Assembly (NCBI RefSeq): GCF_018986735.1
Contig: NZ_CP065521.1
Location: 1,860,001-1,924,000 of the forward strand
Origin: Schaalia sp. 19OD2882
GTDB lineage: Bacteria > Actinomycetota > Actinomycetes > Actinomycetales > Actinomycetaceae
DNA: 64,000 nucleotides
Direction: 5' to 3'
Made by a program: the position numbers and the translations under genes. Shown here in pieces: positions 7,901-16,771 of this stretch; position 1 is the first letter of the stretch; every line of letters begins with the position of its first letter. The notes beneath the pieces are model-generated. The model had not been told where the DNA came from. It saw nothing but the letters and a program-made list of their open reading frames with translations, and did not search any database.

Positions 7901-10900
7901 ATCCGGACGATCCGGCCGCACTTGTCGTAGGCGACGCGAACCAGACCACGCCCCGGCTCTCGCCTGGCGACCACGCGCCCGCACTCGTCGAAGCGGGTGG
8001 TGACCGTGTCGCCGGTCGGCCAAGTCTCCCCCACGACCTGCGAGTCCGCATCGTAGTGGAACTCGTAGCGGTCCCCGCCGGTCGACACGGTGGCACACCA
8101 GCGTCCGCAGGCGTCGTACTCGTAGCGGTGGACGGTTCCGTCAGGGTGGACGACCGCAACCATGCGGCCCGCCGCATCGCGGTCGATCCGGGTCACCGCC
8201 CCACAGGCGTCGACAATCTCCACCACCCGTCCCAGGCGGTCGAAGCGTTGGATCGACGAGGAACCGTCAGGACCCGTCACGGCCACCAGACGCCCGAGGC
8301 GGTCATAGGAGCCGTGCACGCTCTCTTCACCGTCGACGACAGCCGTCGGTTGGCCGTTGACGTCGCGCTCCACCGTACGGCGCACTCCCACCGGATCGGT
8401 GGCGGCCGAGACCATGCCAGAGGGGCCGTGCTCCAGGCCCCACGTGCCGCCCATCGGATCGGTGAAGCCCGTCATGCGGGACATGGCGTCGTGGGCGAAG
8501 TCCCAGGACGAGCCGTCCGGCAGGGTCACCTTCGACAGGTTGCCCAGGTCGTCATAGCCGTGTTCGAGTCGGCGCCCCAAGGGGTCGACGGTCGAGCGGT
8601 CCTTGCCGTGTTCGCCGACCTCGACCTCGGTGCGCCCGCCCATCGGATCGACAATGGTCTTCAGGCGTCCGCCCGGCGTGTACTCCCACCTGGTCAGGCC
8701 ACCGTCGGGCTCACGCTTCCACGCGAGGGCGCCCGACGCACTGTCGTAGCCGTAGGTGGTGCGGTGACCAAGGGGTGTCACCGCCGCAGTCACGCGCCCC
8801 AAGGCGTCACGTTCAAAGCGCGCCACATCGCCCAAGGAGTTCGTCACGGCGACGACCTCGCCGAACTCGTCATGGTCCAGGCGCACGCCCACGCCCGTCG
8901 GGTCAATGGTCCTGCGCAACAGCGGCCCGTCCCATTCGAAGCGGGTGACACCGCCCTCGGCGTCGATGACGTGGCTCGGGTTGCGCGAGTCGCCCTCGTA
9001 TTCGAAGGAGGTGACGGCCTCCTCCGCGTCCTCGCCCGCAAGGACCCGCAGTGACACGAGGCGATCCAAGTCGTCCCACGTCCACGACAGTCGCGCCCCT
9101 GTGGGCAGCAGCCGCCGGCTCAGACGTCCACGCGGGTCGTACTCTGTGACGGTGAGTTCGCCGTCGCGTCCCCGCACGGAAACGGGGTTGCCGAACCTGT
9201 CGTAGGAGGTGGACTGTCGGCGACCGTCGGAATCGACGATTCCCACCAGGCGCCCGCGTGCGTCGTGGACCCAGGTGTTCGAGCGCGTGCCGTCGGGGTC
9301 GCTGGTGACGGTCACTCCGCCGGGCAGGTAGGAGTAGCGGGTCGTGCGTCCGAAGGGCGAACGCTGGGTGGCGACCCGGCGCTGGGCGTCGAAAGTGTTC
9401 GCCACTTCGACCACCCCGTCGCCGTCGATGACCTGTTCGAGCAGGCCAGCGGCGTTCCACGTGTAGTTCCTGTCCACGCCGGGGCCGTGCACGCGCCTCA
9501 GGCGGCCGGATTCGTCGTACGTGTAGACGATCCGGCGTCCGTCCAAGGCGACCAGTGCAGTGACCCGTTCCCCCTGCCCGTCCCGGACGAGGTCGATGGC
9601 GCGCCCCGATTCGTGGGCGATCCGCACCAGGCGGCCGTCCTCGTGAGTGAGGACGAGGACGCCTTTGCCGTCCTCGTGGGTGCGCGGCAGACCCGAGGAA
9701 TCGAAGGTCGAGCGCAGTCCCCACGAGGAGGTGACCACGTAGCCGCCCTCGTCAGTGGCCTCCAGCCACAGGTTCTCGCCGGTCGCCCTTGCCCACCCCT
9801 GCCCGTCGCGGGGGAAGACGATCACACGGCCGTCCTGCAAGCGCATACGGGCACTCTCGGCGTCAATGACCAGGCCGGCCTCACACCATGAGGACCAGCC
9901 GACGCCGAAGGCGCCGCCCCCAGTGTCGAGCGAATTGTAGGAACGGCCCCAAGACAAGGGCTCACTGCGGCCCAGGAAGGGAAGGTCCATCTCGAATTCG
10001 AGGAACCCGCCCGTTGCGGTGTTCACCGGGTCGTCGGAGTACCCGGTGGTGGGCGGAGAGCCGTAGGCCACCGGCGGGTCGATCTTCAGATCCTCGCGCC
10101 CCTCGGACACTCCTGCGGCGGCGAGCGCCTGGGCGATGGCAGCGTCGGGCAGGGACAAGTCCCCGTTGCTGCCTGCCGCTTCGAAGGCCGCGGCCACCGT
10201 GTCGGCCCACTGGGCGTCCTGACCGTTGAGGGTGAGCCAGTTGCGCAGGCCCGAAATGAGGCTGGAAGCGTCCAGGGTCGCCCACGAGCACGATGACGCG
10301 AAGGATGTCACTTGGCGTTCGAGTTCGGCAGGTTTGCCCGACAGGTCCGTGTCCAGAGATCGCGTCGATGTGGCGAAACTGCGCAGGTTCTCAGGTGTGG
10401 CCGAGGACATTCCCCCGGTTCCCCCGCCTCCGCTGAGCGGTTTGCGTTCCTTGGTCGCAGGGTCCTCGGCAGTCTTGCTGGGGCCTTTGGAATTCTCGTC
10501 AATGGACTCGAAGGGCGGGTCCTCACCACCGAAGATCACGTCGTGAAGATCATCCAGAACGTTGCGATTCGCCTGGCGTTCAGCCCATTCACGGGCCTTG
10601 CGGCGGCGCTCGTTCTCCTGGCGGGCGGCTTCGTCGACCTCAGCGATCTGGGTGGCCACCGAACGCAGCTTCGCGGCGATTTCCCGTAGGTCATCCATCT
10701 GGGTGGTGCCATTGTCCGCGAAGAGCTGCGCGTAGTGGCCCTTGAAGCCGGTCGAGCCAGTGGTGCGGGCACTGTTGCGTGACGCCGTCTGGTCGGTCAG
10801 GGCAGTGGCGGCCGCCGTGAAGGCCGCAGCCACGTCGGCTGAGACGGCGAAGTCGTACTTCACATCCGGCATTCCGCGCAAAGCGCCAACATTTCCAGCA

Positions 10901-10938
10901 TCGAGTCGCACGATCCGCTCCGTCCGGTTGTCCGTCAC
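4975..10938 (-). CDS. RHS/YD-repeat polymorphic toxin with HINT and deaminase-like C-terminus
   Basis: The protein has 1987 residues. Residues 1-130 are helical with an FKGHYAQLF motif and a charged coiled-coil, like WXG100/LXG-type N-termini of type VII secretion substrates. DUF6531 starts near residue 301 (DDPVNTATGGF). Dozens of YD repeats (YDxxGR-like) follow, and the RHS core ends at SPDPV..NPYSWAGNNP..DPLGL. A Gly/Ala-rich hydrophobic stretch leads to a pretoxin HINT domain, C1726 to VHNRC (about 1860-1864), with H1794 in TAAHPF. The tip (1865-1987) has HAE (1943-1945) and PC-x6-C (C1966, C1973), the deaminase-superfamily zinc and catalytic pattern, suggesting a nucleic-acid or nucleotide deaminase. 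The HINT domain probably releases the tip. The GTG start has a weak ribosome-binding site, so the start is uncertain. Confidence 0.88.
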   Translation of the reverse strand: MTDNRTERIVRLDAGNVGALRGMPDVKYDFAVSADVAAAFTAAATALTDQTASRNSARTTGSTGFKGHYAQLFADNGTTQMDDLREIAAKLRSVATQIAEVDEAARQENERRRKAREWAERQANRNVLDDLHDVIFGGEDPPFESIDENSKGPSKTAEDPATKERKPLSGGGGTGGMSSATPENLRSFATSTRSLDTDLSGKPAELERQVTSFASSCSWATLDASSLISGLRNWLTLNGQDAQWADTVAAAFEAAGSNGDLSLPDAAIAQALAAAGVSEGREDLKIDPPVAYGSPPTTGYSDDPVNTATGGFLEFEMDLPFLGRSEPLSWGRSYNSLDTGGGAFGVGWSSWCEAGLVIDAESARMRLQDGRVIVFPRDGQGWARATGENLWLEATDEGGYVVTSSWGLRSTFDSSGLPRTHEDGKGVLVLTHEDGRLVRIAHESGRAIDLVRDGQGERVTALVALDGRRIVYTYDESGRLRRVHGPGVDRNYTWNAAGLLEQVIDGDGVVEVANTFDAQRRVATQRSPFGRTTRYSYLPGGVTVTSDPDGTRSNTWVHDARGRLVGIVDSDGRRQSTSYDRFGNPVSVRGRDGELTVTEYDPRGRLSRRLLPTGARLSWTWDDLDRLVSLRVLAGEDAEEAVTSFEYEGDSRNPSHVIDAEGGVTRFEWDGPLLRRTIDPTGVGVRLDHDEFGEVVAVTNSLGDVARFERDALGRVTAAVTPLGHRTTYGYDSASGALAWKREPDGGLTRWEYTPGGRLKTIVDPMGGRTEVEVGEHGKDRSTVDPLGRRLEHGYDDLGNLSKVTLPDGSSWDFAHDAMSRMTGFTDPMGGTWGLEHGPSGMVSAATDPVGVRRTVERDVNGQPTAVVDGEESVHGSYDRLGRLVAVTGPDGSSSIQRFDRLGRVVEIVDACGAVTRIDRDAAGRMVAVVHPDGTVHRYEYDACGRWCATVSTGGDRYEFHYDADSQVVGETWPTGDTVTTRFDECGRVVARREPGRGLVRVAYDKCGRIVRMTDGFNGPRRFVYDEAGQMVQAINAFGGVTRFEYDDLGHQVAVIDPMGGRLTRTFDSAGRMTSQTDALGRTTTHTFDKAGRPTSTVDASGRRTSFEWADGRLVTTIVDGRVVQRISHDASERRATVTDASGQVVELRTDPMGRLVSRTRDGVGVHYTYDSSGRRTSMRGPDGSVTTYEYDRNGFVTRMSHPTTGEITFERDPFGRITRLGAQGIRAEYTYTGAGLASSVINRGGLIQRSYVERDEFDRIHVQTIDGLSVRHSFDEAGQLVSSVSSEGSSIFYEWDEGGRLTRETRDGAATVRTYDAAGQLRSSVTPDGTRTSYTYDRVGRRVSERSGAQERRFSWDHRGFLSGVTVMWHSGDSPVVARTDLAVDGGGELSRVGREDVYWDSGAPLPTLVQFGQNVVVDALAATSVHGPAARGAAWLVPEFGESLATGNPVPAGVGPETSAAAGVGAAHPGLTPSISASATPSIGDMDWMTYRVMDRTTQSFLSPDPVRPVLGSSWVGNPYSWAGNNPAVAFDPLGLSPVSEAELKAYAAQNNGMLANAWNAASSWVKDNWEYIAAGVVIVAGVAVMCTGVGGPIGAAMIGGALMGGGISIGTQKYQNGSVDWGKVATDAAIGGISGLAGGGAGALVTRATSGVGSCLGRNILTGVGENIVEGAVSNTLDYVTGPGPITLSGMAGAAGSGVVQDGLMGAGGGVLNKFTGASGIGCFTAGTEVLLGDGTTKPIESVEVGDMVATVDPASGQDLVAPVEQVHVLEDVDTLVVSTEVGQVETTAAHPFYVQGRGFVAAGELREGDLLRQPGGELVGVVSVEATGRKETVHNLTVAGTHTYHVRTSGGVDVLVHNRCDVPPGTTPDLPQNPNLREMAEQIRLNAESFFPRVRRTIAVGMDSKGGLWAGSSNGFDRGQAAMCDKLGIEIVPTMNGKHAEEELLNGVPDLVAVGTSNRMPCGPAEHDCAGQLADKGIQVVEP
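5337..5526. repeat. HINT-domain DNA repeat, copy 2 (partner 1632-1821)
   Basis: This is the 190-bp counterpart, inside the intact RHS toxin gene, of the block in the orphan cassette. Conservation here exceeds that of the flanking toxin-tip DNA, marking a likely site for homologous exchange of toxin tips. Confidence 0.85.
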
Positions 10939-11044
10939 AGGTTGTCACACCATTTGTACATACTGCACCACGTGAATCGTGATTGTCACCAGGCCACCCG
11001 TCGCCCACCACGAATGCCGCCCGCCGATGAGCCACAATGGCCCC

Positions 11045-13771
11045 ATGACCTGCCCGACGCCGCCCGCCGCTCCGGCGCACGCCCTCAACGCCCTTCTCGA
11101 CCGCCTGGAGGACCGGGGTGCACTGGGAGCGACCCCTGACGCCGACGCACTTCTGGACGCCTTCACCGAATGGGCCGCGTCGACCGGTCGCCCCCTGTAC
11201 CCGCACCAGGAGGAGGCGCTGCTGGAAATCCTCGCGGGCAATCACGTCATTGCCGCCACCCCCACCGGCTCCGGAAAGTCGATGATCGCCCTGGCCGGCC
11301 ACTTCGTCTCCATGGCCAGGGGCGGGCGCTCCTATTACACGGCGCCGCTCAAGGCCCTGGTCTCGGAGAAGTTCTTCACCCTGGTGGACCTTTTCGGCGC
11401 CGCCAATGTCGGCATGGTCACCGGCGACGTGGCCCTGAACGGGGACGCGCCGATCATCTGCTGCACTGCGGAAATCCTGGCCAACCAGGCATTGCGGGAA
11501 GGACCCGGCCTGGACGCCGACCTGGTGGTCATGGACGAGTTCCACTTCTACGGCGACCCGCAGCGCGGGTGGGCCTGGCAGGTGCCTCTCCTGGAACTCC
11601 AGCACGCCCAGTTCGTCGCCATGAGCGCCACCTTGGGCGACACCGCCGGATTCGAGGAGTCGTGGAAGCGGCGCACGGGCCGCGACGTCGCCCTCGTCGA
11701 CGATGCCGAGCGGCCCGTCCCCCTGGAGTTCGACTACGTCGTCGACGACCTTTCCCCCACCACCCAACGGCTGCTCGCCGAGGGACGCTGGCCCGTGTAC
11801 ATCGTCCATTTCGCCCAGAAGGACGCGTTGGACACCGCCCAGTCCTTCGAGAAGGTCGACCTGGTCGGAAAGGACCAACGCGAGCGGATCGCCCGCGCCC
11901 TGAGCACCGTGGGATTCGGCAAGGGCTTCGGCCAGACCCTCAAGTCCCTGCTGCAACGTGGTGTCGGCGTCCACCACGCGGGGATGCTGCCGCGCTACAG
12001 GCGCCTGGTGGAAAGGCTCACCCAGGAGGGACTGCTTGCCGTGGTCTGTGGGACCGACACCTTGGGGGTGGGCATCAACGTGCCGATCCGCACGGTCCTG
12101 GTGACCTCCTTGGTGAAGTTCGACGGCAAGCGAATGCGGCACCTGTCCGCCCGGGAGTTCCACCAGATCGCGGGCCGCGCTGGGCGGGCGGGTTTCGACA
12201 CGGTGGGTTTCGTCCGCGTCCTCGCCCCCGGGCACGAGGTCGAGGCGGCCCGCGAGCGCGCGCGACTGAGCGCCGCCGAAGCAGCCGCACGCGACGAGCG
12301 CGAGGCCAGGCGGGCACGCAAGAAGTCATCGAAGAAGTCCCAGGGCGCCAAGCAGGGCAAGCAGGGGGAGATCTCGTGGACGCGCAGCACCTATGAGCGT
12401 CTGGTGTCCGCAGCCCCGGAGAGGCTGCAGTCGCGTTTCGAAATGTCCCACGCGATGGTCCTCAACGTGCTGGCGGGTGCGGAGGCGGCCGGGAGAGACC
12501 CGGGCGAGCACCTGGTGCACCTGGCCACCGACAACGACGACATCGGGCGTGAGGTGAACCCGCATCTGCGCCGCCTGGGGGAGATCGTCACCTCGATGAC
12601 GCGTTCGGGGGTGGCTGAGCACGTGTCCTCCGCCCGCGCCGCACTCGAAGGGCGCCCTCGTCTGCGACTGGTGGGGGACCTGCCCGACGACTTCGCCCTC
12701 AACCAGCCGCTTTCACCCTTCGCCTTGGCGGCTTTCGAGTTGCTGGACCCGGACTGCCCCACCTTCACGATGGATGTCATCAGCGTGGTCGAGGCGGTTC
12801 TGGAGGATCCGCGACCTTTGCTCTTCGCCCAGCAGCGTCTGGCGCGCGGCGAGGCGGTGGCGGCCATGAAGGCTCAGGGCATGGACTACGACGAACGCAT
12901 GGCGGCCCTGGAGGAGGTCTCCTGGCCCAGGCCCTTGGAGGAGCTGCTGGGCGGGGCCTTTGACATGTGGGTGCGCTCGAACCCGTGGGCGGGTGACCTG
13001 GAGATCTCCCCGAAGTCGGTGGTGCGCGAGATGGTGGAGAACTGCCTGACCTTCTCGGGGCTGGTCTCGCGCCATGACGTGGGCCGCAGTGAGGGTGTGG
13101 TCCTGCGGTACCTGTCCGACGCCTACCGGGCGCTGCGTCAACTGGTGCCCGACGAGCTCATGACCGAAGAACTGTCCAGCGTCGTCGAGTGGCTGGGCCG
13201 CCTGATCCGTTCAGTGGATTCCTCCCTGCTGGACGAGTGGGAAGCGTTGGCGTCCGGCCGCGCCCCCATGGTTCTTTCCGACGAGGGCGGCGCCGTGGGT
13301 GTGGAGCTGGCTTTCGGGGCGCGCGAGGACGGCACGGTGCCGCTTTCGGCGAACAGGTACGCGCTGCGCCGCGAGGTGGTCAAGGCGATGTTCCACCGGG
13401 TGGAGCTGGCGGCCCGCGACGACGTGGAGGCCTTGGGGCGTTTGGACGCCGAAGGGGACTGGGACGAGGCCGCATGGGACGAGGCCTTGGGCGCCTACTG
13501 GTCGCACCACGACTGGATCGGCATCGACCAGTCGGCGCGTTCTGCCGCGCTGGTGCTGATCGACGAGTCGCCGTCGGCTGCGGATCTCACACTGGCCGGG
13601 GTGTCGGCCGAGGAGGCGGACAGGCTCGCCGGAGCATCCTGGCTGGTCACGCAGACCCTGGTTGACCCTGATGGTGACGGAGACTGGAGGATCGTGGCGG
13701 TGGTGGACCTGGCTGCCGTCACACGGGAGGACCGCCTGGTGCTGCGTGTGGTGGACTTCGGGAGCCGCTGA
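11045..13771 (+). CDS. Ski2-like DEAD/DEAH-box helicase (DUF3516 type)
   Basis: The 908-residue cytoplasmic superfamily 2 helicase has Walker A TPTGSGKS (residues 72-79), motif Ib-like TAPLKALVSEK, a DEFH Walker B box (164-167), motif III MSATLGD, and motif VI HQIAGRAGRAG. These are typical of Ski2/Lhr-type RNA or DNA helicases. A Lys/Arg-rich insertion (RARKKSSKKSQG) precedes a long C-terminal region of the actinobacterial DUF3516 kind. The start ATG at 11045 is preferred; an in-frame start at 10979 would add 22 poorly conserved residues. It is transcribed divergently from the toxin gene with about 106 bp between. The exact substrate (RNA processing or DNA repair) cannot be told from sequence. 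Confidence 0.85.
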   Translation: MTCPTPPAAPAHALNALLDRLEDRGALGATPDADALLDAFTEWAASTGRPLYPHQEEALLEILAGNHVIAATPTGSGKSMIALAGHFVSMARGGRSYYTAPLKALVSEKFFTLVDLFGAANVGMVTGDVALNGDAPIICCTAEILANQALREGPGLDADLVVMDEFHFYGDPQRGWAWQVPLLELQHAQFVAMSATLGDTAGFEESWKRRTGRDVALVDDAERPVPLEFDYVVDDLSPTTQRLLAEGRWPVYIVHFAQKDALDTAQSFEKVDLVGKDQRERIARALSTVGFGKGFGQTLKSLLQRGVGVHHAGMLPRYRRLVERLTQEGLLAVVCGTDTLGVGINVPIRTVLVTSLVKFDGKRMRHLSAREFHQIAGRAGRAGFDTVGFVRVLAPGHEVEAARERARLSAAEAAARDEREARRARKKSSKKSQGAKQGKQGEISWTRSTYERLVSAAPERLQSRFEMSHAMVLNVLAGAEAAGRDPGEHLVHLATDNDDIGREVNPHLRRLGEIVTSMTRSGVAEHVSSARAALEGRPRLRLVGDLPDDFALNQPLSPFALAAFELLDPDCPTFTMDVISVVEAVLEDPRPLLFAQQRLARGEAVAAMKAQGMDYDERMAALEEVSWPRPLEELLGGAFDMWVRSNPWAGDLEISPKSVVREMVENCLTFSGLVSRHDVGRSEGVVLRYLSDAYRALRQLVPDELMTEELSSVVEWLGRLIRSVDSSLLDEWEALASGRAPMVLSDEGGAVGVELAFGAREDGTVPLSANRYALRREVVKAMFHRVELAARDDVEALGRLDAEGDWDEAAWDEALGAYWSHHDWIGIDQSARSAALVLIDESPSAADLTLAGVSAEEADRLAGASWLVTQTLVDPDGDGDWRIVAVVDLAAVTREDRLVLRVVDFGSR

Positions 13772-13780
13772 CTCGGCTCC
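13761..13780. terminator. Bidirectional hairpin between convergent genes
   Basis: GGAGCCG (13761-13767) and CGGCTCC (13774-13780) form a perfect 7-bp stem with a 6-nt loop across the helicase stop codon. The facing ybaK gene ends at 13787, so it could serve both strands. There is no clear T-run. Confidence 0.5.
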
Positions 13781-13786
13781 TGCGGG

Positions 13787-14305
13787 TCAGGCGACCAAGG
13801 GCGCCGGCACCGCGTCGAAGACCTCGACAAGCACCCACGGGTCCACTTCCACGGACATGCCGCGCCGTCCGCCGGAGATGAGGATGCTGGCCTGGTCCAA
13901 CACGGTCTCTTCGAGGAAGAGCCTGTGGGCGGTGGTCTGCCCCAGGGGACTGATGCCACCGACCACGTAGCCTGTGCGCCTTTCGGCGACCTTCGGGTCG
14001 GCCATGGCGGCCGACTTGCAGCCTGCGGCCCTGGCGACCGCCTTGAGGCAGAGGTGATGGCGGACGGGGATGACGGCGACCACGTATTCGCAGGCACCGG
14101 GAGCGACCTCGCACCTGACCATGAGGGACTTGCACGTGCGTTCGGCCGCAATGCCGAGCCTGTCCACGGTTTCCTGCCCGAAGGTCCGGGCCCGCGGGTC
14201 GTGGTCGTAGATGTGGACCGTGTGGTCGACTCCGGCAGCGACAAGGGCCTCCAGGGCGCGTGTGGGCGCCCCGGAGACCCCGTTGCGGTCCTTTCTGCGA
14301 CCCAT
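13787..14305 (-). CDS. ybaK: YbaK-type Cys-tRNA(Pro)/aminoacyl-tRNA deacylase
   Basis: The 172-residue product is a single YbaK/EbsC domain, the editing fold that hydrolyses mischarged tRNA such as Cys-tRNA(Pro) in trans to prolyl-tRNA synthetase. The signature features are the N-terminal TRALEALVAAGV..YDHDP, the substrate-lysine region CKSLMV, the VIPVRHHLCLKAVARA segment and the C-terminal glycine loop TGYVVGGISPLG. Length fits the family (about 160 residues). It lies 6 bp downstream of the YccF-like gene on the same strand, so they are probably co-transcribed. Confidence 0.88.
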   Translation of the reverse strand: MGRRKDRNGVSGAPTRALEALVAAGVDHTVHIYDHDPRARTFGQETVDRLGIAAERTCKSLMVRCEVAPGACEYVVAVIPVRHHLCLKAVARAAGCKSAAMADPKVAERRTGYVVGGISPLGQTTAHRLFLEETVLDQASILISGGRRGMSVEVDPWVLVEVFDAVPAPLVA

Positions 14306-14311
14306 CGGGCC

Positions 14312-14701
14312 TCAGAGGATGGAGGCGTTCGGGTCGTCCACGACGGCCTTGCCGAAGGGGAAGGCCGTCACGGGGATCATCTTCAGATTCGCAATGGCCA
14401 GCGGGATGCCGACGATCGTGACGGCCTGGGCACCGGCGGTGACCACGTGTCCGACGGCCAACGGGATGCCCATGAAGATGAACCACACGATGTTCATGAT
14501 GGCCGAGCCCGCACCGGCCCCCGGCTGTTGGACCACCCGGCGGCCGAAGGGCCACAGGACGTACCTGGCGATGCGGAAGCAGGCGACTCCCGCGGGGATG
14601 GTGACGATGAGGATGCAGGCAATGGCACCGGCGAAGATGTAGCCGAGCCACAACCAGAAGCCGCCGAAGACCAGCCAGATGATGTTGAGCACTGTGCGCA
14701 T
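14312..14701 (-). CDS. YccF-family inner membrane protein
   Basis: The 129-residue integral membrane protein consists of two YccF repeats: each has a hydrophobic segment with an NI-W-F pattern (NIIWLVFGGFWLWLGY near the start; NIVWFIFMGIPLAVGH near residue 75) followed by TIPAG or VGIPLAIA and a PFG motif (LWPFGR; AFPFGK). That matches the duplicated YccF/DUF307 domain and its usual length. The ATG at 14701 has a GGAGTCC ribosome-binding site; a longer upstream reading adds 19 unlike residues. The family's biochemical role is unknown. Confidence 0.85.
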   Translation of the reverse strand: MRTVLNIIWLVFGGFWLWLGYIFAGAIACILIVTIPAGVACFRIARYVLWPFGRRVVQQPGAGAGSAIMNIVWFIFMGIPLAVGHVVTAGAQAVTIVGIPLAIANLKMIPVTAFPFGKAVVDDPNASIL

Positions 14702-14829
14702 TGAGGACTCCTTCCGTCCGCTCACCCCGATTGTCCCATCTGCCCGGCAAGTCCTCATCTGCGGGCCGGCCGGGGAACACCCCGGTTCATCCCTGAACGC
14801 CTGCCGGAGCGGGGCAATAGTGTGGACCC

Positions 14830-15546
14830 ATGGGTGTGTGGGAGAACATCGAGGCCGCCAGGGTCCGCATCGACCAGGCGGCGCAGGCCGCGAGCCGCAG
14901 TGACAGGGTCGACCTGCAGGTGGCGGTCAAAACCCAGTCGCCCGAACGCTGCGCTGAGGCGGCTGCGGCGCTTGGCGCCCTGGGACTGCCGGTGTTGCTC
15001 GGTCACAACCGGGTCCAGGAGGCCCAGGCCACCATCGTGGCGATCCGCAGTGTCGCAGGCGCGCGGGTGCACCTGATCGGCCCCCTCCAGTCGAACAAGG
15101 TGAACCAGGCCTTGGCCTGCGTGGACGCGATTGACACGGTGGACCGCGTGGATCTGGTGCAGCGCCTGGCCACCCGGGTTCGTGCCGCCCACGACCCCAA
15201 CTGCCCCGCCCTGCCCGTCCTCGTCCAGGTCAACGTCTCGCAGGAGGACACCAAATCCGGGTGCCTCGTGCGCGAGGCCCCCGCCCTCGTCGACGCGATC
15301 CTGTCCACCCCCACCCTGCGCCTGGCCGGATTCATGACCGTCGGTTTGAACTCCCACGAGGAGGCTCCCGTACGCCGCGCCTACGCCACGCTGCGAAACC
15401 TGCGGGACGACACCGCTCGTCGCTTGGGAATGGACCAAGCCGCCCTGGCCCTGTCCATGGGCATGTCCGGCGACATCGAATGGGCCATTGCCGAGGGCGC
15501 CACCGTGGTGCGTCTGGGCACCGCCATCTTCGGCCCACGCACATGA
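14830..15546 (+). CDS. YggS-family pyridoxal-phosphate homeostasis protein
   Basis: The 238-residue single-domain fold-type III PLP protein resembles the barrel of alanine racemase. The expected PLP lysine is in VAVKTQ (residue 34). LGHNRVQEA and HLIGPLQSNK are close to the family consensus (GEN-VQE; HFIG-LQ-NK). LSMGMSGDIEWAIAEG and VRLGTAIFGPR at the C-terminus bind phosphate and are highly typical. These proteins control free PLP and amino/keto acid balance without known catalysis. The ORF is alone on its strand, with about 128 bp upstream shared with the divergent YccF gene. Confidence 0.9.
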   Translation: MGVWENIEAARVRIDQAAQAASRSDRVDLQVAVKTQSPERCAEAAAALGALGLPVLLGHNRVQEAQATIVAIRSVAGARVHLIGPLQSNKVNQALACVDAIDTVDRVDLVQRLATRVRAAHDPNCPALPVLVQVNVSQEDTKSGCLVREAPALVDAILSTPTLRLAGFMTVGLNSHEEAPVRRAYATLRNLRDDTARRLGMDQAALALSMGMSGDIEWAIAEGATVVRLGTAIFGPRT

Positions 15547-15631
15547 CGAGGGGTCCGGCGTGAAGCGCACCCACCACGGGGCCCTCGGGCAGGACCTGTG
15601 CGCGGCCGTGTGCTGAGGGCGCCCTGTCGAT

Positions 15632-16681
15632 TCACGGCAACCGGAAGGTCCACTCGTCGGTGGCGAACTTCGTGCGGCTGCGTTCGCGCGCAACCTCCAA
15701 CTCGGATTCGGTGAGCGTCGACACGGACGCACCGTACTTCTTGACGAAATGGTCGTGGAATGCCTGCACGACCTGCTCACGTGAGAGCCCGATCTGTGAA
15801 CGCAAAGGGTCCACCCGTTTGGCCGCCGACCTCGTCCCCTTGTCGCGAAGAGGGGCCATCCCGATGCGCAGGACCTCGTTCATCTTCACCGGGTCGATGT
15901 CATAGGCCATGGTCACATGATGCAACATGTGGCCATTGGCCCACCGCTTCTGCGCGGCGCCGGCGATCTTGCCCCGGTCGGAGGCGATGTCGTTGAGGGG
16001 AACGTAACGCGCCTTGACGCCCAGTGACTCCAAGACCTCCATGACCCACTGGTCCAAGTAGGGGTACGACTGTTCGAAACTCATCCCCTCCACCAAGGCG
16101 GTGGGCACCACCAGGGAGAAGGTCACGCACTTTCCCGACTCCATGAACATGGCCCCACCACCGGAGACACGACGGGTCACGGTGACGCCGTGGCGGGTCA
16201 CGCCCTCGGCCTGCAATTCATTGGCGTAGGACTGGAACGAGCCGATGACCACCTGGCATCCTTCCCACTCCCACAGCCGCATGAAGGGTTTGCGGCGCCC
16301 GGCGGCCACCTCTTCGACCAGCGTCTCGTCCAGGGCGACATTGACGACCGGATCCAGGACCGGCCCGTGGATGACCTCGAAGTCGATGTCCTCCCACGAC
16401 AGTGCCTGGCCCAGCGCGCGGCGCACGGCAATGGCCACGCCTTGGGTGGTGGCCCCCAGCAGCTCGTCACCCGATTCGCGCACGGCGTCCATTGCCGCCG
16501 TCAATTCGGCCACCGACGCCTTGGCGTCCATGCCTTCAAGGGCCGTGGTCAGCCGAGGCAACGCCTGCGCAGGAGCCACGGCGAAACCCCCACTGACCTG
16601 CACGTGTGCCAGCAGGCCGCCGGCCACTTCCAGGTCTACGACGACCAGTTGTCCACCGGGGGCCCTGTACTCACCTCGCAT
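15632..16681 (-). CDS. Lipoate-protein ligase family protein
   Basis: The 349-residue protein has an N-terminal accessory domain (residues 1-85, APGGQLVVVDLEV...GGF) like the C-terminal domain of E. coli LplA but in permuted order. The BPL/LplA catalytic domain follows: LDETL, QVVIGSFQSYANEL, VTRRVSGGGAMFMESG (the RR-GGG-V/A-H-like substrate loop) and KIAGAAQKRWANGHMLHHVT (the lipoyl-AMP lysine region). It would attach lipoate to E2 or GcvH proteins using ATP. The ATG at 16681 is preferred over an upstream start that adds 12 residues. It begins 90 bp from the end of the NlpC/P60 gene. Confidence 0.87.
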   Translation of the reverse strand: MRGEYRAPGGQLVVVDLEVAGGLLAHVQVSGGFAVAPAQALPRLTTALEGMDAKASVAELTAAMDAVRESGDELLGATTQGVAIAVRRALGQALSWEDIDFEVIHGPVLDPVVNVALDETLVEEVAAGRRKPFMRLWEWEGCQVVIGSFQSYANELQAEGVTRHGVTVTRRVSGGGAMFMESGKCVTFSLVVPTALVEGMSFEQSYPYLDQWVMEVLESLGVKARYVPLNDIASDRGKIAGAAQKRWANGHMLHHVTMAYDIDPVKMNEVLRIGMAPLRDKGTRSAAKRVDPLRSQIGLSREQVVQAFHDHFVKKYGASVSTLTESELEVARERSRTKFATDEWTFRLP

Positions 16682-16771
16682 GGGAACGATTGTGCCCCGG
16701 CGGTGCTGGCCGGACAAAAGCGAGTCGGCCCGGGGACCAGGGCGATCCTGCGTGTGGACCGGCCCACTTCC

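Noticed and set aside
6900..9700. YD-repeat DNA as a possible tandem or CRISPR-like repeat
   Set aside because: The periodicity is at protein level only. Units differ in DNA and length, and there are no conserved spacers.
5356..9891. Long plus-strand frames antisense to the RHS gene
   Set aside because: The RHS gene has high third-position G/C, which keeps antisense frames open. These show no domains and have His/Arg-rich shadow composition.
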